Below, piece after piece: positions 8,922-17,191 of a DNA stretch of 64,000 bases. A program made the translations under genes and the position numbers. Numbering within the stretch: the first letter of the stretch is position 1; each line of letters begins with the position of its first letter. Under the pieces are notes generated by a model, which was given only the letters and a program-made list of their open reading frames with translations, was not told the origin of the DNA and did not search any database. The DNA comes from Eubacterium sp. (GTDB lineage: Bacteria > Bacillota > Clostridia > Lachnospirales > Lachnospiraceae), in contig JAILOU010000039.1 of assembly GCA_024690665.1 (NCBI GenBank), positions 104,779 to 168,778 on the forward strand. Reading direction: 5' to 3'.

Positions 8922-9782
8922 ATGGAATATAATGAAAGGACGAGCAAGGCAGTATGTCCGGTCTGTTTTCGCCATTGTAACCTTATGGAAGGGCAGCTGG
9001 GAGAGTGTCATGCAAGGCGGTGCGTGGATGGCAGGGTGATTGCGGATAATTATGGAAAGGTGACGGCACTTGCGTTAGATCCGATTGAGAAAAAACCGTT
9101 AAACAGATTTTATCCGGGAAGCATGATTGTATCGGTCGGCAGCTATGGATGCAATTTATCCTGCCCGTTTTGTCAAAATCATGATATTTCCTTTGCCGGT
9201 TATCATAAAGTTCCGGACATTCAGACAAAATATATTGCTCCGGCGTTGCTGCGTGACATTGCGATTGAGCAGACTTTGCATGGCAATATCGGCGTAGCGT
9301 TTACTTACAATGAACCTGTAGTTGGGTACGAATATGTACGAGACAGTGCTAAACTAATCAAAGAAGCAAATTTGAAAACTGTGATGGTGACAAATGGAAC
9401 TGCGGAGCTTGAAGTCTTAGAAGAACTTCTTCCATATATGGATGCCATGAATATTGATTTGAAAGGATTTTCGGACGAATATTATCAATATGTGGGAGGC
9501 AGTCTTGAGCAAACCATGAGATTTATTCAAAAAGCGATACAGCATTGTCATGTAGAACTTACAATGTTGATTGTTCCGGGAAGAAACGATGAGGAAACCA
9601 AGATGCAGCAGATGACAAAGTGGATTGCATCTTTACCGCACGGAAATGAGATTCCACTGCATATTTCCAGGTATTTTCCGAGACATAAAGAGCTGGCGCA
9701 GGCAACGAATGTGGAAACCGTATATAAACTGACAAATATCGCAAAAAAGCGACTATTGTATGTATATACGGGAAATTGTTAA
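8922..9782 (+). CDS. AmmeMemoRadiSam system radical SAM enzyme
   Basis: The product (286 residues from the ATG at 8922, AGGTGGG upstream) carries the radical SAM cluster motif CNLSCPFC near residue 80 in GCNLSCPFCQNHDISF. It also has an extra N-terminal cysteine set (CPVCFRHC...GECHARRC), which suggests a second metal or Fe-S site. It resembles pyruvate-formate-lyase-activating-type enzymes (FTYNEPVVGYEYV, MNIDLKGF, HISRYFP). It cleaves S-adenosylmethionine to a 5'-deoxyadenosyl radical; the target is unknown but should be shared with the fused Memo/AMMECR1 protein just upstream. A GTG at 8910 is an alternative start. Confidence 0.92.
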   Translation: MEYNERTSKAVCPVCFRHCNLMEGQLGECHARRCVDGRVIADNYGKVTALALDPIEKKPLNRFYPGSMIVSVGSYGCNLSCPFCQNHDISFAGYHKVPDIQTKYIAPALLRDIAIEQTLHGNIGVAFTYNEPVVGYEYVRDSAKLIKEANLKTVMVTNGTAELEVLEELLPYMDAMNIDLKGFSDEYYQYVGGSLEQTMRFIQKAIQHCHVELTMLIVPGRNDEETKMQQMTKWIASLPHGNEIPLHISRYFPRHKELAQATNVETVYKLTNIAKKRLLYVYTGNC

Positions 9783-9788
9783 AAAATA

Positions 9789-9817
9789 TTGTCGTTGCAA
9801 TAAATATGCTTTATAAT
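9789..9817 (+). promoter_or_regulatory. sigma-A-type promoter of the diguanylate cyclase gene
   Basis: TTGTCG and TATAAT are separated by 17 bases, about 40 bases before the ATG at 9858. This separates the gene from the radical SAM operon. Confidence 0.65.
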
Positions 9818-9857
9818 AACTAAAAAAAACGAAGAGGAATGAAATTGAGGGGGAAAC

Positions 9858-11000
9858 ATGACAACCATTATCGTAACAGCAGAAGTTGTTAGCGCCGTGT
9901 TTTTAATGATTGTCTTGCTTGGTAGTTACTTAGGACGAGGTGCAAGCAGCTCAAAGAGAAGAACAAGATATTTTCGTCTTATGGCGCTTTTTTGTATGGG
10001 AGCGCTTATTATTGATGCCATCAGTTATATGATGGAAGGGCATAAGATCCCAAGCGGGGTTGTATTTACATTTACCATGATAGCTTTTTTGATGGTGGAT
10101 ATCTTAATTGCGATGTATGCAAGATATGTTTCAACGGTAATAACCGAGAAGGGGCATCTGTATTCGAAACTTGGGAATGTAGTTTGCTTTTTGTGTATAA
10201 TTGATATGGTCATCGTTGTAATTACATCTTTTAGTGGAGCTTTATTTCGAATTGAAAATCATGTAATGGTTTATGGACCGTGGCAGGCGTACATGGCATT
10301 GCTTCCGGTAATTTGTGTCGTTATTATATTTGCGGCAATTCTTTATAATCATAAACTGATTGGAAAGAAAAGCTGTCATGTGCTTTGCTCATATATTATC
10401 TTCCCGATGATTGCACTTGGAATTCAGAGCTTTATCATCGCGCTTGATTTTACTTACGTTGGCGTGGCAATGTCAATTCTACTTGTTTATGTCTTTATGC
10501 AAGATAGTATTATTACGGAAATTAAGACAAGAGAAGAAATTCTCGCAGAAGTATCGGCGACAGATACACTGACAGGACTTTATAACCGAAGAAGTTATGA
10601 GAAGTTTTTAAAGGCAATGGACTCAGAATTGGAAGTTGGCGTTATATTTTGTGATATTAACGGATTAAAATATGCTAATGATAACTATGGACATGAGGCC
10701 GGTGATCAGCTAATCTGCAATTTTGCCGAGTTATTAAAAGAACGATTCGAGACAAAAGGAATCTTTCGGATATCCGGTGATGAATTTGTTATCTTTTCGT
10801 TATCTACGGTAAAACGTAAGTTTGATGATGATGTACAGCGGCTTAAAGCGGATGTGCAACAATATGATGAGATGGCGGCGGTTGGCTGGGCCTATGGTTC
10901 AAGTGAACAGATTGATGACTTGATTAAGGCTTCAGAAAAGATTATGTATAAGAATAAAGAGCTGTATTATAAAGCGAGACACATTCAAAAACGTTTGTAA
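9858..11000 (+). CDS. membrane-anchored diguanylate cyclase (7TM-GGDEF)
   Basis: About seven hydrophobic segments fill residues 1-215, followed by a GGDEF domain (about 225-375) with SATDTLTGLYNRRSYEKF, ICDIN-like GVIFCDINGLKYANDNYG and the active-site loop FRISGDEFVIF. The loop reads SGDEF instead of GGDEF, a substitution tolerated in some active cyclases. It should make cyclic di-GMP from two GTP at the membrane in response to an unknown signal sensed by the seven-helix part. It has its own promoter and terminator. The C terminus is shorter than usual and no inhibitory RxxD site is evident. Confidence 0.88.
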   Translation: MTTIIVTAEVVSAVFLMIVLLGSYLGRGASSSKRRTRYFRLMALFCMGALIIDAISYMMEGHKIPSGVVFTFTMIAFLMVDILIAMYARYVSTVITEKGHLYSKLGNVVCFLCIIDMVIVVITSFSGALFRIENHVMVYGPWQAYMALLPVICVVIIFAAILYNHKLIGKKSCHVLCSYIIFPMIALGIQSFIIALDFTYVGVAMSILLVYVFMQDSIITEIKTREEILAEVSATDTLTGLYNRRSYEKFLKAMDSELEVGVIFCDINGLKYANDNYGHEAGDQLICNFAELLKERFETKGIFRISGDEFVIFSLSTVKRKFDDDVQRLKADVQQYDEMAAVGWAYGSSEQIDDLIKASEKIMYKNKELYYKARHIQKRL

Positions 11001-11034
11001 GCCATACCTGTTGTGAGGTGTGGCTTATTTTAGT
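10998..11034 (+). terminator. intrinsic terminator after the diguanylate cyclase
   Basis: AAGCCATACCT and AGGTGTGGCTT pair around GTTGTG, followed by ATTTTA. The stem begins at the stop codon of the cyclase gene. Confidence 0.75.
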
Positions 11035-11100
11035 TTGCTGAAATTAAAATAGGAGAAATCTCCTATGGAACAAGCGATTTAATCGTGTTAGTATGACGAT

Positions 11101-11280
11101 AAGGGGAATAAATGAGTTATGAACTATGTATAATGGAAGTCGGTGAAAGACCGACGCTGTGTCTCAGCAACCGTAACAGTTTACAACAAAGCAATATGTC
11201 ACTGGGAGTAATTCTGGGAAGGCGCTTTGGAGGTTTTTGTAAATGAAGACTGGAGCCGGTAGACCTGCAAGTTCGTAAGC
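11101..11280 (+). ncRNA. cobalamin riboswitch
   Basis: The segment has the conserved parts of the B12 aptamer in order: GGAAGTCGGTGAAAGACCGAC (11135 onward), then CTCAGCAACCGTAA, then GTCACTGGG, then AGCCGGTAGACCTGC (11254-11268), which matches the consensus AGCCAGGAGACCTGC closely. A hairpin with eight T and a second hairpin with six T follow directly, consistent with transcriptional control by ligand-dependent termination. The only gene downstream is the Lys-tailed exported protein at 11385, so B12 or a related corrinoid should repress that protein. Edges are approximate. Confidence 0.92.
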
Positions 11281-11282
11281 AT

Positions 11283-11318
11283 CCTGTCATCTGAGGAAGT
11301 GGCAGCGGGCTTTTTTTT
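11283..11318 (+). terminator. riboswitch expression-platform terminator
   Basis: CCTGTCA pairs with TGGCAG..GG, with one bulge, and is followed by T8. It sits directly after the cobalamin aptamer, so it is probably the ligand-controlled terminator. Confidence 0.7.
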
Positions 11319-11320
11319 GT

Positions 11321-11349
11321 GCGCGCATTTCCGGATGCGTGCTTTTTTG
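11321..11349 (+). terminator. second tandem terminator before the Lys-tailed gene
   Basis: GCGCGCAT and ATGCGTGC form an 8-bp stem (one G-U) around TTCCGG, followed by T6. Two terminators in series between the riboswitch and the gene suggest tight shut-off. Confidence 0.75.
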
Positions 11350-11384
11350 TTCTCCAAAATATCAATTTATATGAGGAGGAAGTC

Positions 11385-14261
11385 ATGAAAAAGATGAAAC
11401 TCGCAAGAGTACTGTCCTGTGCATTGGCTGTAACGGTTTTTACAACATTCACAGGATTTGGCAGCAATTTGACAAGTGCTTATGCTGCCGACGGAACGAT
11501 GAGCGGCGAAGGTACAGCTGAGTCGCCTTATATTGTGGAAGATGCTGCTGATTTTGCAGCAATGCAGGCCGAAGGATACTATAAGCTGGGGTCTGATATT
11601 ACAATTACCGCATCATGTGAGCAGGATTTTGTTGGTACATTCGACGGAGCGGGACATACCATTACGGTAACTGGATCAGACGGAGCGTTTTGCTATCTTT
11701 ATGATGGTGGAGTGATTAAGAATCTTACAATTGCTGGTCAGATTGAAGGTTCCGGAGAAGTTGGCGCAGTTGTAGATGTAGCTAAGGGTGGAACAATTAC
11801 AAAATGCATTAATACTGCTTCACTTAATATTACTGGTAGAGGAAGAGCCGGCGGAATTGTCGGTAATTCAACCGGTAGCTCAAATACAACAAATGTAGAA
11901 AATTGTGTGAATAAAGGAGAAATTGTAACTACCGGTACGAATTCTTTTGCCGGTGGTATATATGGCAATATATCGGGTAAAGTGACGGTTACAAATTGTT
12001 ATAATACAGGCACTATTACCAGTGCGAACAGAGCAGGTGGAATTGTTGGAAATAACGGGGTGACTCTGACAAAGTGTTATAATGCAGGAACTGTCACCGG
12101 AGAAAGTGATACGGGTCTTTTGGTTGGATGGAATAATGGATCATTAAATAACTGTTATGATATTCATACAGAGACAGCGCTCGAATTAGTCGGCGCAGGA
12201 AGCGGAACACAGACAGAGTGTGCAAAGCTGACAGATGCAGCAACCTTACTCACAAATCTTGGAGATGCTTACGTTGCTGATACTACAAGCATTAACGGAG
12301 GTAATCCGATTCTGGCATGGCAGGCTCCGCAGCAGGTTGTAACAGATCCTGCCGATCAGAGCGTTGTAAATGCATTAAAGAGTGCATTTGACAAAGAAAA
12401 AAAGACGTATCGTCCGGAATATGGAACAGATGAAAATATCTGCGATATGGTAAAGGCTGATGTTAGTGCGTATAAGGATATTCCGAATTTTGATAAAGAA
12501 AAGCTTGAAGTTACCGTATATTCCGCAGATATTCCTGATGTCATTGGTACAGACGGTGCAATTCATTATATAAATGCAGAAGAATTAAATACCGTCAGTG
12601 GAATAAATTCCAAAAATGTAGGATGCAGATTTACTTTTACATATGGAACAGCAAGTGCCGTAACCGGTGAAGATGAAATCGAAGGTGACGACTGGTATGA
12701 TGATGGAACTCCTGAGGTCAATACAACCGTTCAGGTTGGCTGGGACCGCGACCATGTAAATACGAAGATAGATGCTGAGGCTGAACTTCTTACAGCAGAT
12801 GTTATGAAGAAAGATAATGAAAGTCTTGACAGCGTTAAGAGTGATCTTTCCCTTCCGCAGATTCTTGGTGCTAATCCTGTAAGAAAGGTATGGTCTCAGA
12901 TTTCATGGGAGTCTTCTAATACCGATGTAATTGCAATTGAGGAAGAAGCGTATAGTGGATTAACAACGCCTCTTAAGGGTGTGATTACACAGCCGGAAGA
13001 AGATACGCAGGTAACTCTCACTGCAACGATTAAGGTGAATGATTCTATATTGAATTCTAATCTGGAGAAGGTAACAGATTTTAAAACCATTACAAAGACC
13101 TTTACAGTAACAGTTAAGGCAGCAGAAAAACATTTTGCAACAGAAGAAGAATTACAACAACTTCTTAAGACATATTACACAAAGGATGTATTAAAAGACT
13201 CCGCAACCGGTGAGAAACTAGATACGGAGAATTGTACAGGAGACATCCAGCTCTTAAGATATACAAAAGTAAAAGATCAGGATGGAAATCTGGTATTTAA
13301 TAACAAAGAAATTACCGTTACATCTTCGGATGAAAAAGTTATTTCTATTTCCGGATATACAGCGAATGTGGATCGTTTTCAGACAGAGAATAAGACGGTT
13401 AACCTGATTGTAACCATGACCAGAGATAACGTAACGGCAAGCATTCAGATTCCGGTTACCGTAATTGCAGTGACCGATGCAGAACTTGATGCGGAAATTG
13501 AGAAGATGGAAGTAGTAAAAGCGCATTATTTCGATGCTTTAAATGATGGTACTTATGAAAGTGCTAATTGCATTACCGGCAATCTTCATCCATTCCAGGA
13601 AGCTAATGTAGATGAGCAGGGAAAAGTAACCTGGGTTTATGAGAAAAACAAAATGACAGATGCAGGTATCGTGCCGGATAGTTATTTTGACGATCCATGG
13701 AAGATGGAAGCAAAAGGTTATAACTTATTTAAGTCTTCCAATGACAATGTACTGCAGCATGAGAACCTTGTATATCATCAGCCGGACAAGGATACGAAGG
13801 TTACCATTACTTCGTGGCTTTCCAGCGAGAAGTTTGGAAAGTTTGCCAAGAATCATCCTGAGAACGAAAAACTGCAAAAACTCTATAAGCAGGAAGTATC
13901 GGTTACCGTGACGGTGATTGGAAAGAATGCCGGTGATTCTGGTAATGAGCAGGTGAAAGATCCGGATGACAAGGATAAGAAGGACCCGGTAGACAATAAA
14001 GATCAAAAAGACAAGAAGGACAAAAAAGACAAGAAGGACAAAAAAGACAAGAAGGATAAAAAAGACAAGAAGGATAAAAAGGACAAGAAGGATAAAAAGG
14101 ACAAGAAGAAAGATAAGAAATCCAAGAAGAAGGATAAGAAAGACAAGAAGTCTAAGAAGTCTAAGAAGTCTAAGAAGTCCAAAAAATCCAAGAAGTCCAA
14201 GAAATCTAAGAAGTCTAAAAAATCTAAGAAGAAAAAGGGCTCAAAAAAGGAAAACAGATAG
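11385..14261 (+). CDS. B12-riboswitch-controlled exported protein with GLUG-like repeats, Ig-like domains and a Lys-rich tail
   Basis: The start at 11385 (MKKMKLARVL) has GAGGAGG six bases upstream; the 22 extra residues in the ORF track overlap the terminator hairpin. The 958-residue protein has a signal peptide ending near SAYAADG. Residues ~60-300 hold repeated GGIVGN...VTNCYNTGTI units of the GLUG/beta-helix type. Several atypical Ig-like domains follow (ISWESSNTDVIAI, TVTSSDEKVISISG). The last ~110 residues are almost only K, D and S, first KDK repeats and then KKS repeats. There is no LPXTG or membrane anchor; the basic tail may hold it to anionic wall polymers. The riboswitch points to a role in corrinoid capture or B12-responsive colonisation, which is inference. 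Confidence 0.85.
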   Translation: MKKMKLARVLSCALAVTVFTTFTGFGSNLTSAYAADGTMSGEGTAESPYIVEDAADFAAMQAEGYYKLGSDITITASCEQDFVGTFDGAGHTITVTGSDGAFCYLYDGGVIKNLTIAGQIEGSGEVGAVVDVAKGGTITKCINTASLNITGRGRAGGIVGNSTGSSNTTNVENCVNKGEIVTTGTNSFAGGIYGNISGKVTVTNCYNTGTITSANRAGGIVGNNGVTLTKCYNAGTVTGESDTGLLVGWNNGSLNNCYDIHTETALELVGAGSGTQTECAKLTDAATLLTNLGDAYVADTTSINGGNPILAWQAPQQVVTDPADQSVVNALKSAFDKEKKTYRPEYGTDENICDMVKADVSAYKDIPNFDKEKLEVTVYSADIPDVIGTDGAIHYINAEELNTVSGINSKNVGCRFTFTYGTASAVTGEDEIEGDDWYDDGTPEVNTTVQVGWDRDHVNTKIDAEAELLTADVMKKDNESLDSVKSDLSLPQILGANPVRKVWSQISWESSNTDVIAIEEEAYSGLTTPLKGVITQPEEDTQVTLTATIKVNDSILNSNLEKVTDFKTITKTFTVTVKAAEKHFATEEELQQLLKTYYTKDVLKDSATGEKLDTENCTGDIQLLRYTKVKDQDGNLVFNNKEITVTSSDEKVISISGYTANVDRFQTENKTVNLIVTMTRDNVTASIQIPVTVIAVTDAELDAEIEKMEVVKAHYFDALNDGTYESANCITGNLHPFQEANVDEQGKVTWVYEKNKMTDAGIVPDSYFDDPWKMEAKGYNLFKSSNDNVLQHENLVYHQPDKDTKVTITSWLSSEKFGKFAKNHPENEKLQKLYKQEVSVTVTVIGKNAGDSGNEQVKDPDDKDKKDPVDNKDQKDKKDKKDKKDKKDKKDKKDKKDKKDKKDKKDKKKDKKSKKKDKKDKKSKKSKKSKKSKKSKKSKKSKKSKKSKKKKGSKKENR
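14000..14245 (+). repeat. tandem coding repeats encoding the Lys-rich tail
   Basis: Units of GACAAGAAGGA(C/T)AAAAAA are repeated about nine times, then units of TCTAAGAAG about fifteen times. They encode (KDK) and (KKS) tracts at the end of the surface protein. Copy number is likely to vary between strains. Confidence 0.85.
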
Positions 14262-14265
14262 GAGT

Positions 14266-14298
14266 AAAGGAGAAGATGCGAGCATCTTCTCCTTTTTT
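14266..14298 (+). terminator. intrinsic terminator after the Lys-tailed gene
   Basis: GGAGAAGATGC pairs perfectly with GCATCTTCTCC, followed by T6. Confidence 0.9.
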
Positions 14299-14345
14299 CT
14301 TTCGTAAGGTATAATAAAGCTTATGAAAGACAGAGGATAAAAGCA

Positions 14346-15845
14346 GTGTTTAAATATTATATCGATGAGAAAAAACAAATTACAATCACCGGTTACAGCG
14401 GCCACGAGACAAGACTTCAGATTCCGGCAAATATAGATGGATACCCGGTAAGAGAGGTTGCAGAAAGTGCATTTTGGGGCGCTGCCCAGTTAGAAGAAGT
14501 GATAATGCCGGAAAGCATTGTTACCATGAGCAGGCGGTCGTTTCGAGAGTGTGCGAATCTTAGGCGCGTAGAGTTTTCGAAAAATCTGACAAGTCTTCCG
14601 GCGAATACATTTACAGAATGCTACATGCTGCGGGAGTTAAAACTGCCAAAGAGATTGCTGACATGTGATCATGTGGCATTTGAAGATTCCCCGATTGCAA
14701 GGATAGAATTCGACAAAGAAGTTAAGGAAGTTGATCTGGAATTGTTTCGGGCGAATGCTTCGACAATTGAAGAGATTGTGGTAGAAGCAGGTCATAATGT
14801 TTACCGGGTTGATGACAGTGCGCTCTTTCAAAAAACAAAGGAAGGAGAAGTGCTGCTGTTTTGTTATGCACAAAAATACAGAAAGACAAGTGGTTATGAC
14901 AAAGCGACATATACTGTTCTAGATGGGACAGTTGCAATTGCGCAAGAGGCATTTAAAAACTGTTATAATTTGGGTAATGTAATATTTCCGGACTCGTTAA
15001 AGCGGATAGGTGCATATGCATTTAAAGGTTCTGCCGTGGAAGAATTCGTACTTCCGGCAACTGTTAGGGAGATTGAGATAGAGGCATTGCTTAGCGGAAG
15101 TGTGTTTTTGGCAAGACGCAGGATGCTTCGAAGTATCAAGGTTTCTGCGGAGAATCCAGTTTATGAAGTAAATGGAGCGTTTTTGATGCGACGGGGAGAA
15201 CATACCTATGCAGCAGCTGTTTACTTTGGCGATGAGATGGATGTGGAGATCCCGCAGGGAACAACGGACATCTTGGACGGCGCTTTTATGAGAAGCAATA
15301 TCAGGCAAATTGTGATTGGAGACAGCGTACAAAGAATTGGAGAACGCGCCTTTGAAGGTTGCAAAAAATTGATACGCGTGAAGATGCAGGATGTGACCTG
15401 GTATGTGCCAAAGACCACGCGGGGGATGGATTATATCGTCTCTGAGATTCGGGAAGAGTATCTGTCCTGTATTAAAATCTGTGCAGACGGAAGACGATTT
15501 GACGAGCGAAAGTATGATGCACTCTATTCTCAGCTCGAACTGGTAAGTGACCGTATTTTAGTGGCAGTCAATCGCCTGAAGAGCGGATGTCATCTGTCGA
15601 ATTCGATGCACAGGGAATATCTGGGGTATTTAAAAGAGCACGACTGGGAAAGCGTGGTAGTTGTGGCGGATTATGATGAACTGGAAGGGCTTGAATTATT
15701 AATTAAGACAGAGGTAGTTGGAGAACATAATATTGACCGGCTTATTGAACGGGCGAATCGCGAGAAGAAGCCGGCCGTGCAAAGTTATCTGATGAATTAT
15801 AAAAATCAGGCATTTGGAGAGACGCTTACGGATTATGAATTGTAA
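14346..15845 (+). CDS. BspA-type leucine-rich repeat protein, cytosolic
   Basis: The 499-residue product (GTG start, GAGGAT upstream) has no signal peptide. Residues ~20-370 are built of LRR_5/BspA-type repeats such as IPANIDGYPVREVAESAFWG and ERAFEGCKKLIRVKM. The C-terminal ~130 residues are helical and unassigned. BspA repeats are usually on exported adhesins, but cytosolic copies are common in Lachnospiraceae with unknown function. The gene is 17 bases from a VWA gene and then a MoxR ATPase, so it may serve as an adaptor or substrate scaffold for that pair. This is inference from gene order. Confidence 0.8.
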   Translation: MFKYYIDEKKQITITGYSGHETRLQIPANIDGYPVREVAESAFWGAAQLEEVIMPESIVTMSRRSFRECANLRRVEFSKNLTSLPANTFTECYMLRELKLPKRLLTCDHVAFEDSPIARIEFDKEVKEVDLELFRANASTIEEIVVEAGHNVYRVDDSALFQKTKEGEVLLFCYAQKYRKTSGYDKATYTVLDGTVAIAQEAFKNCYNLGNVIFPDSLKRIGAYAFKGSAVEEFVLPATVREIEIEALLSGSVFLARRRMLRSIKVSAENPVYEVNGAFLMRRGEHTYAAAVYFGDEMDVEIPQGTTDILDGAFMRSNIRQIVIGDSVQRIGERAFEGCKKLIRVKMQDVTWYVPKTTRGMDYIVSEIREEYLSCIKICADGRRFDERKYDALYSQLELVSDRILVAVNRLKSGCHLSNSMHREYLGYLKEHDWESVVVVADYDELEGLELLIKTEVVGEHNIDRLIERANREKKPAVQSYLMNYKNQAFGETLTDYEL

Positions 15846-15862
15846 AAGGAGGTAGGCGGCAG

Positions 15863-17188
15863 GTGATAGAAAGTCTTGTGCGCGAAGAAGCGCTTGCGGT
15901 AGAGATATTAAAATATTCGAGAAATGAACTGCTCGTCTCATTTCGCTTTTTGGACCTTGCAATCTGCAAGTTAAAGTATCTGCACGGTATGGGCATGCGT
16001 ATGGGGACGGATGGAAATTATCTGTACTATGAGCCCGATGAAGTGTTTGCAATCTATAAAGAGAGCTCGGCGCTTCTCAATCATATCTATTTTCACAGTT
16101 TGCTTCATTGCATCTTCTATCATCCATTTGCCCATGGAGATGTAGATGAAACGCTTTGGAATCTTGCTTGTGATATTGCCGTGGAAAGCATTATCAGTGA
16201 ACTTTCGATGTCGCAACTTGAAGTGGAACGGCAGGAAGAAATTGCGAATAAGCTTGAGTCGTTGTCACAGCGTTATGGCACATTGACGGCACATAGATTG
16301 TACGATTCCTTTCTTAAAAAGGGGATTGCACCGGAAGAGATGGCTTATTTGCAGCAGCTGTTTACCTTCGATTGTCACGATGCCTGGTACGATACAAAAC
16401 GGCAAAATCAGGAAGGTCAGCCACCGAAAGATGAAACCGATCAGCTCGAAACTTTATCACAGTGGCAGCAGATTAGCGAACGCATCAAAGTGGAGATGGA
16501 AACCGTTTCAAAGGAGTGGAGTGATAAGTCCGATCAGTTGATTAAGAATCTTGAAGAAGTGCATAAAGAGCACTATGACTATGAGCAGTTTTTAAAAAAG
16601 TTCGCGGTTACGGTGGAAGAGATGATAATCAGTAAGGATGAATTTGATTATATCTTCTATACCTATGGATTGGAATTATATGACAATGTTCCGCTGATTG
16701 AGCCGCTTGAATACTGTGAAGACAAGAAGGTGACGGACTTTGTCATAGCAATTGATACATCAGGATCTGTCGAAGGAGAGCTGGTAAAAAAGTTTATGAC
16801 AAAGACCTATAATATCTTATCGCAGCAGTCGAATTTCTTTCGAAAAGTGAATGTACACATCATTCAGTGTGATGCGAAGGTGCAGCGCGATGATAAGATT
16901 ACATCAGAGGAAGAATTTGATGAATATATCAGCCATCTTACGCTTCAAGGATTTGGCGGGACGGACTTTCGACCGGTCTTTTCTTACGTAAATGAGTTAG
17001 TAGAGCAGGGCGAATTTACAAATCTAAAGGGCATGATTTATTTTACGGATGGGAAGGGTGTCTTTCCGGAGAATAAACCGCCTTATGATACGGCATTTGT
17101 ATTTGTGGATGAAACATACGATACGCCGCAGGTGCCGGTGTGGGCGATGAAAGTGTGTCTGACTAAAAAAGAAATATGGGAAGGATAA
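15863..17188 (+). CDS. VWA-domain metallopeptidase-like protein (DUF2201 type)
   Basis: The 441-residue product starts at GTG with a strong AAAGGAGGT site. The N-terminal half contains an HCIFYHP segment in a helical region, resembling the putative zinc-peptidase-like part of the YwqB/DUF2201 group. The C-terminal part (about 285-435) is a von Willebrand A domain with a MIDAS motif (IAIDTSGSV, then GGTDFRP and YFTDGKG). Such proteins pair with MoxR-type AAA ATPases, here three bases downstream. They are thought to act as metal-dependent chaperone modules, for instance in cofactor insertion. The client is unknown. Confidence 0.85.
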   Translation: MIESLVREEALAVEILKYSRNELLVSFRFLDLAICKLKYLHGMGMRMGTDGNYLYYEPDEVFAIYKESSALLNHIYFHSLLHCIFYHPFAHGDVDETLWNLACDIAVESIISELSMSQLEVERQEEIANKLESLSQRYGTLTAHRLYDSFLKKGIAPEEMAYLQQLFTFDCHDAWYDTKRQNQEGQPPKDETDQLETLSQWQQISERIKVEMETVSKEWSDKSDQLIKNLEEVHKEHYDYEQFLKKFAVTVEEMIISKDEFDYIFYTYGLELYDNVPLIEPLEYCEDKKVTDFVIAIDTSGSVEGELVKKFMTKTYNILSQQSNFFRKVNVHIIQCDAKVQRDDKITSEEEFDEYISHLTLQGFGGTDFRPVFSYVNELVEQGEFTNLKGMIYFTDGKGVFPENKPPYDTAFVFVDETYDTPQVPVWAMKVCLTKKEIWEG

Positions 17189-17191
17189 CAG

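Noticed and set aside
14003-14200. Minus-strand ORF of LDF/LSF repeats
   Set aside because: It is the exact antisense of the Lys-rich tail repeats; no ribosome site or independent support.
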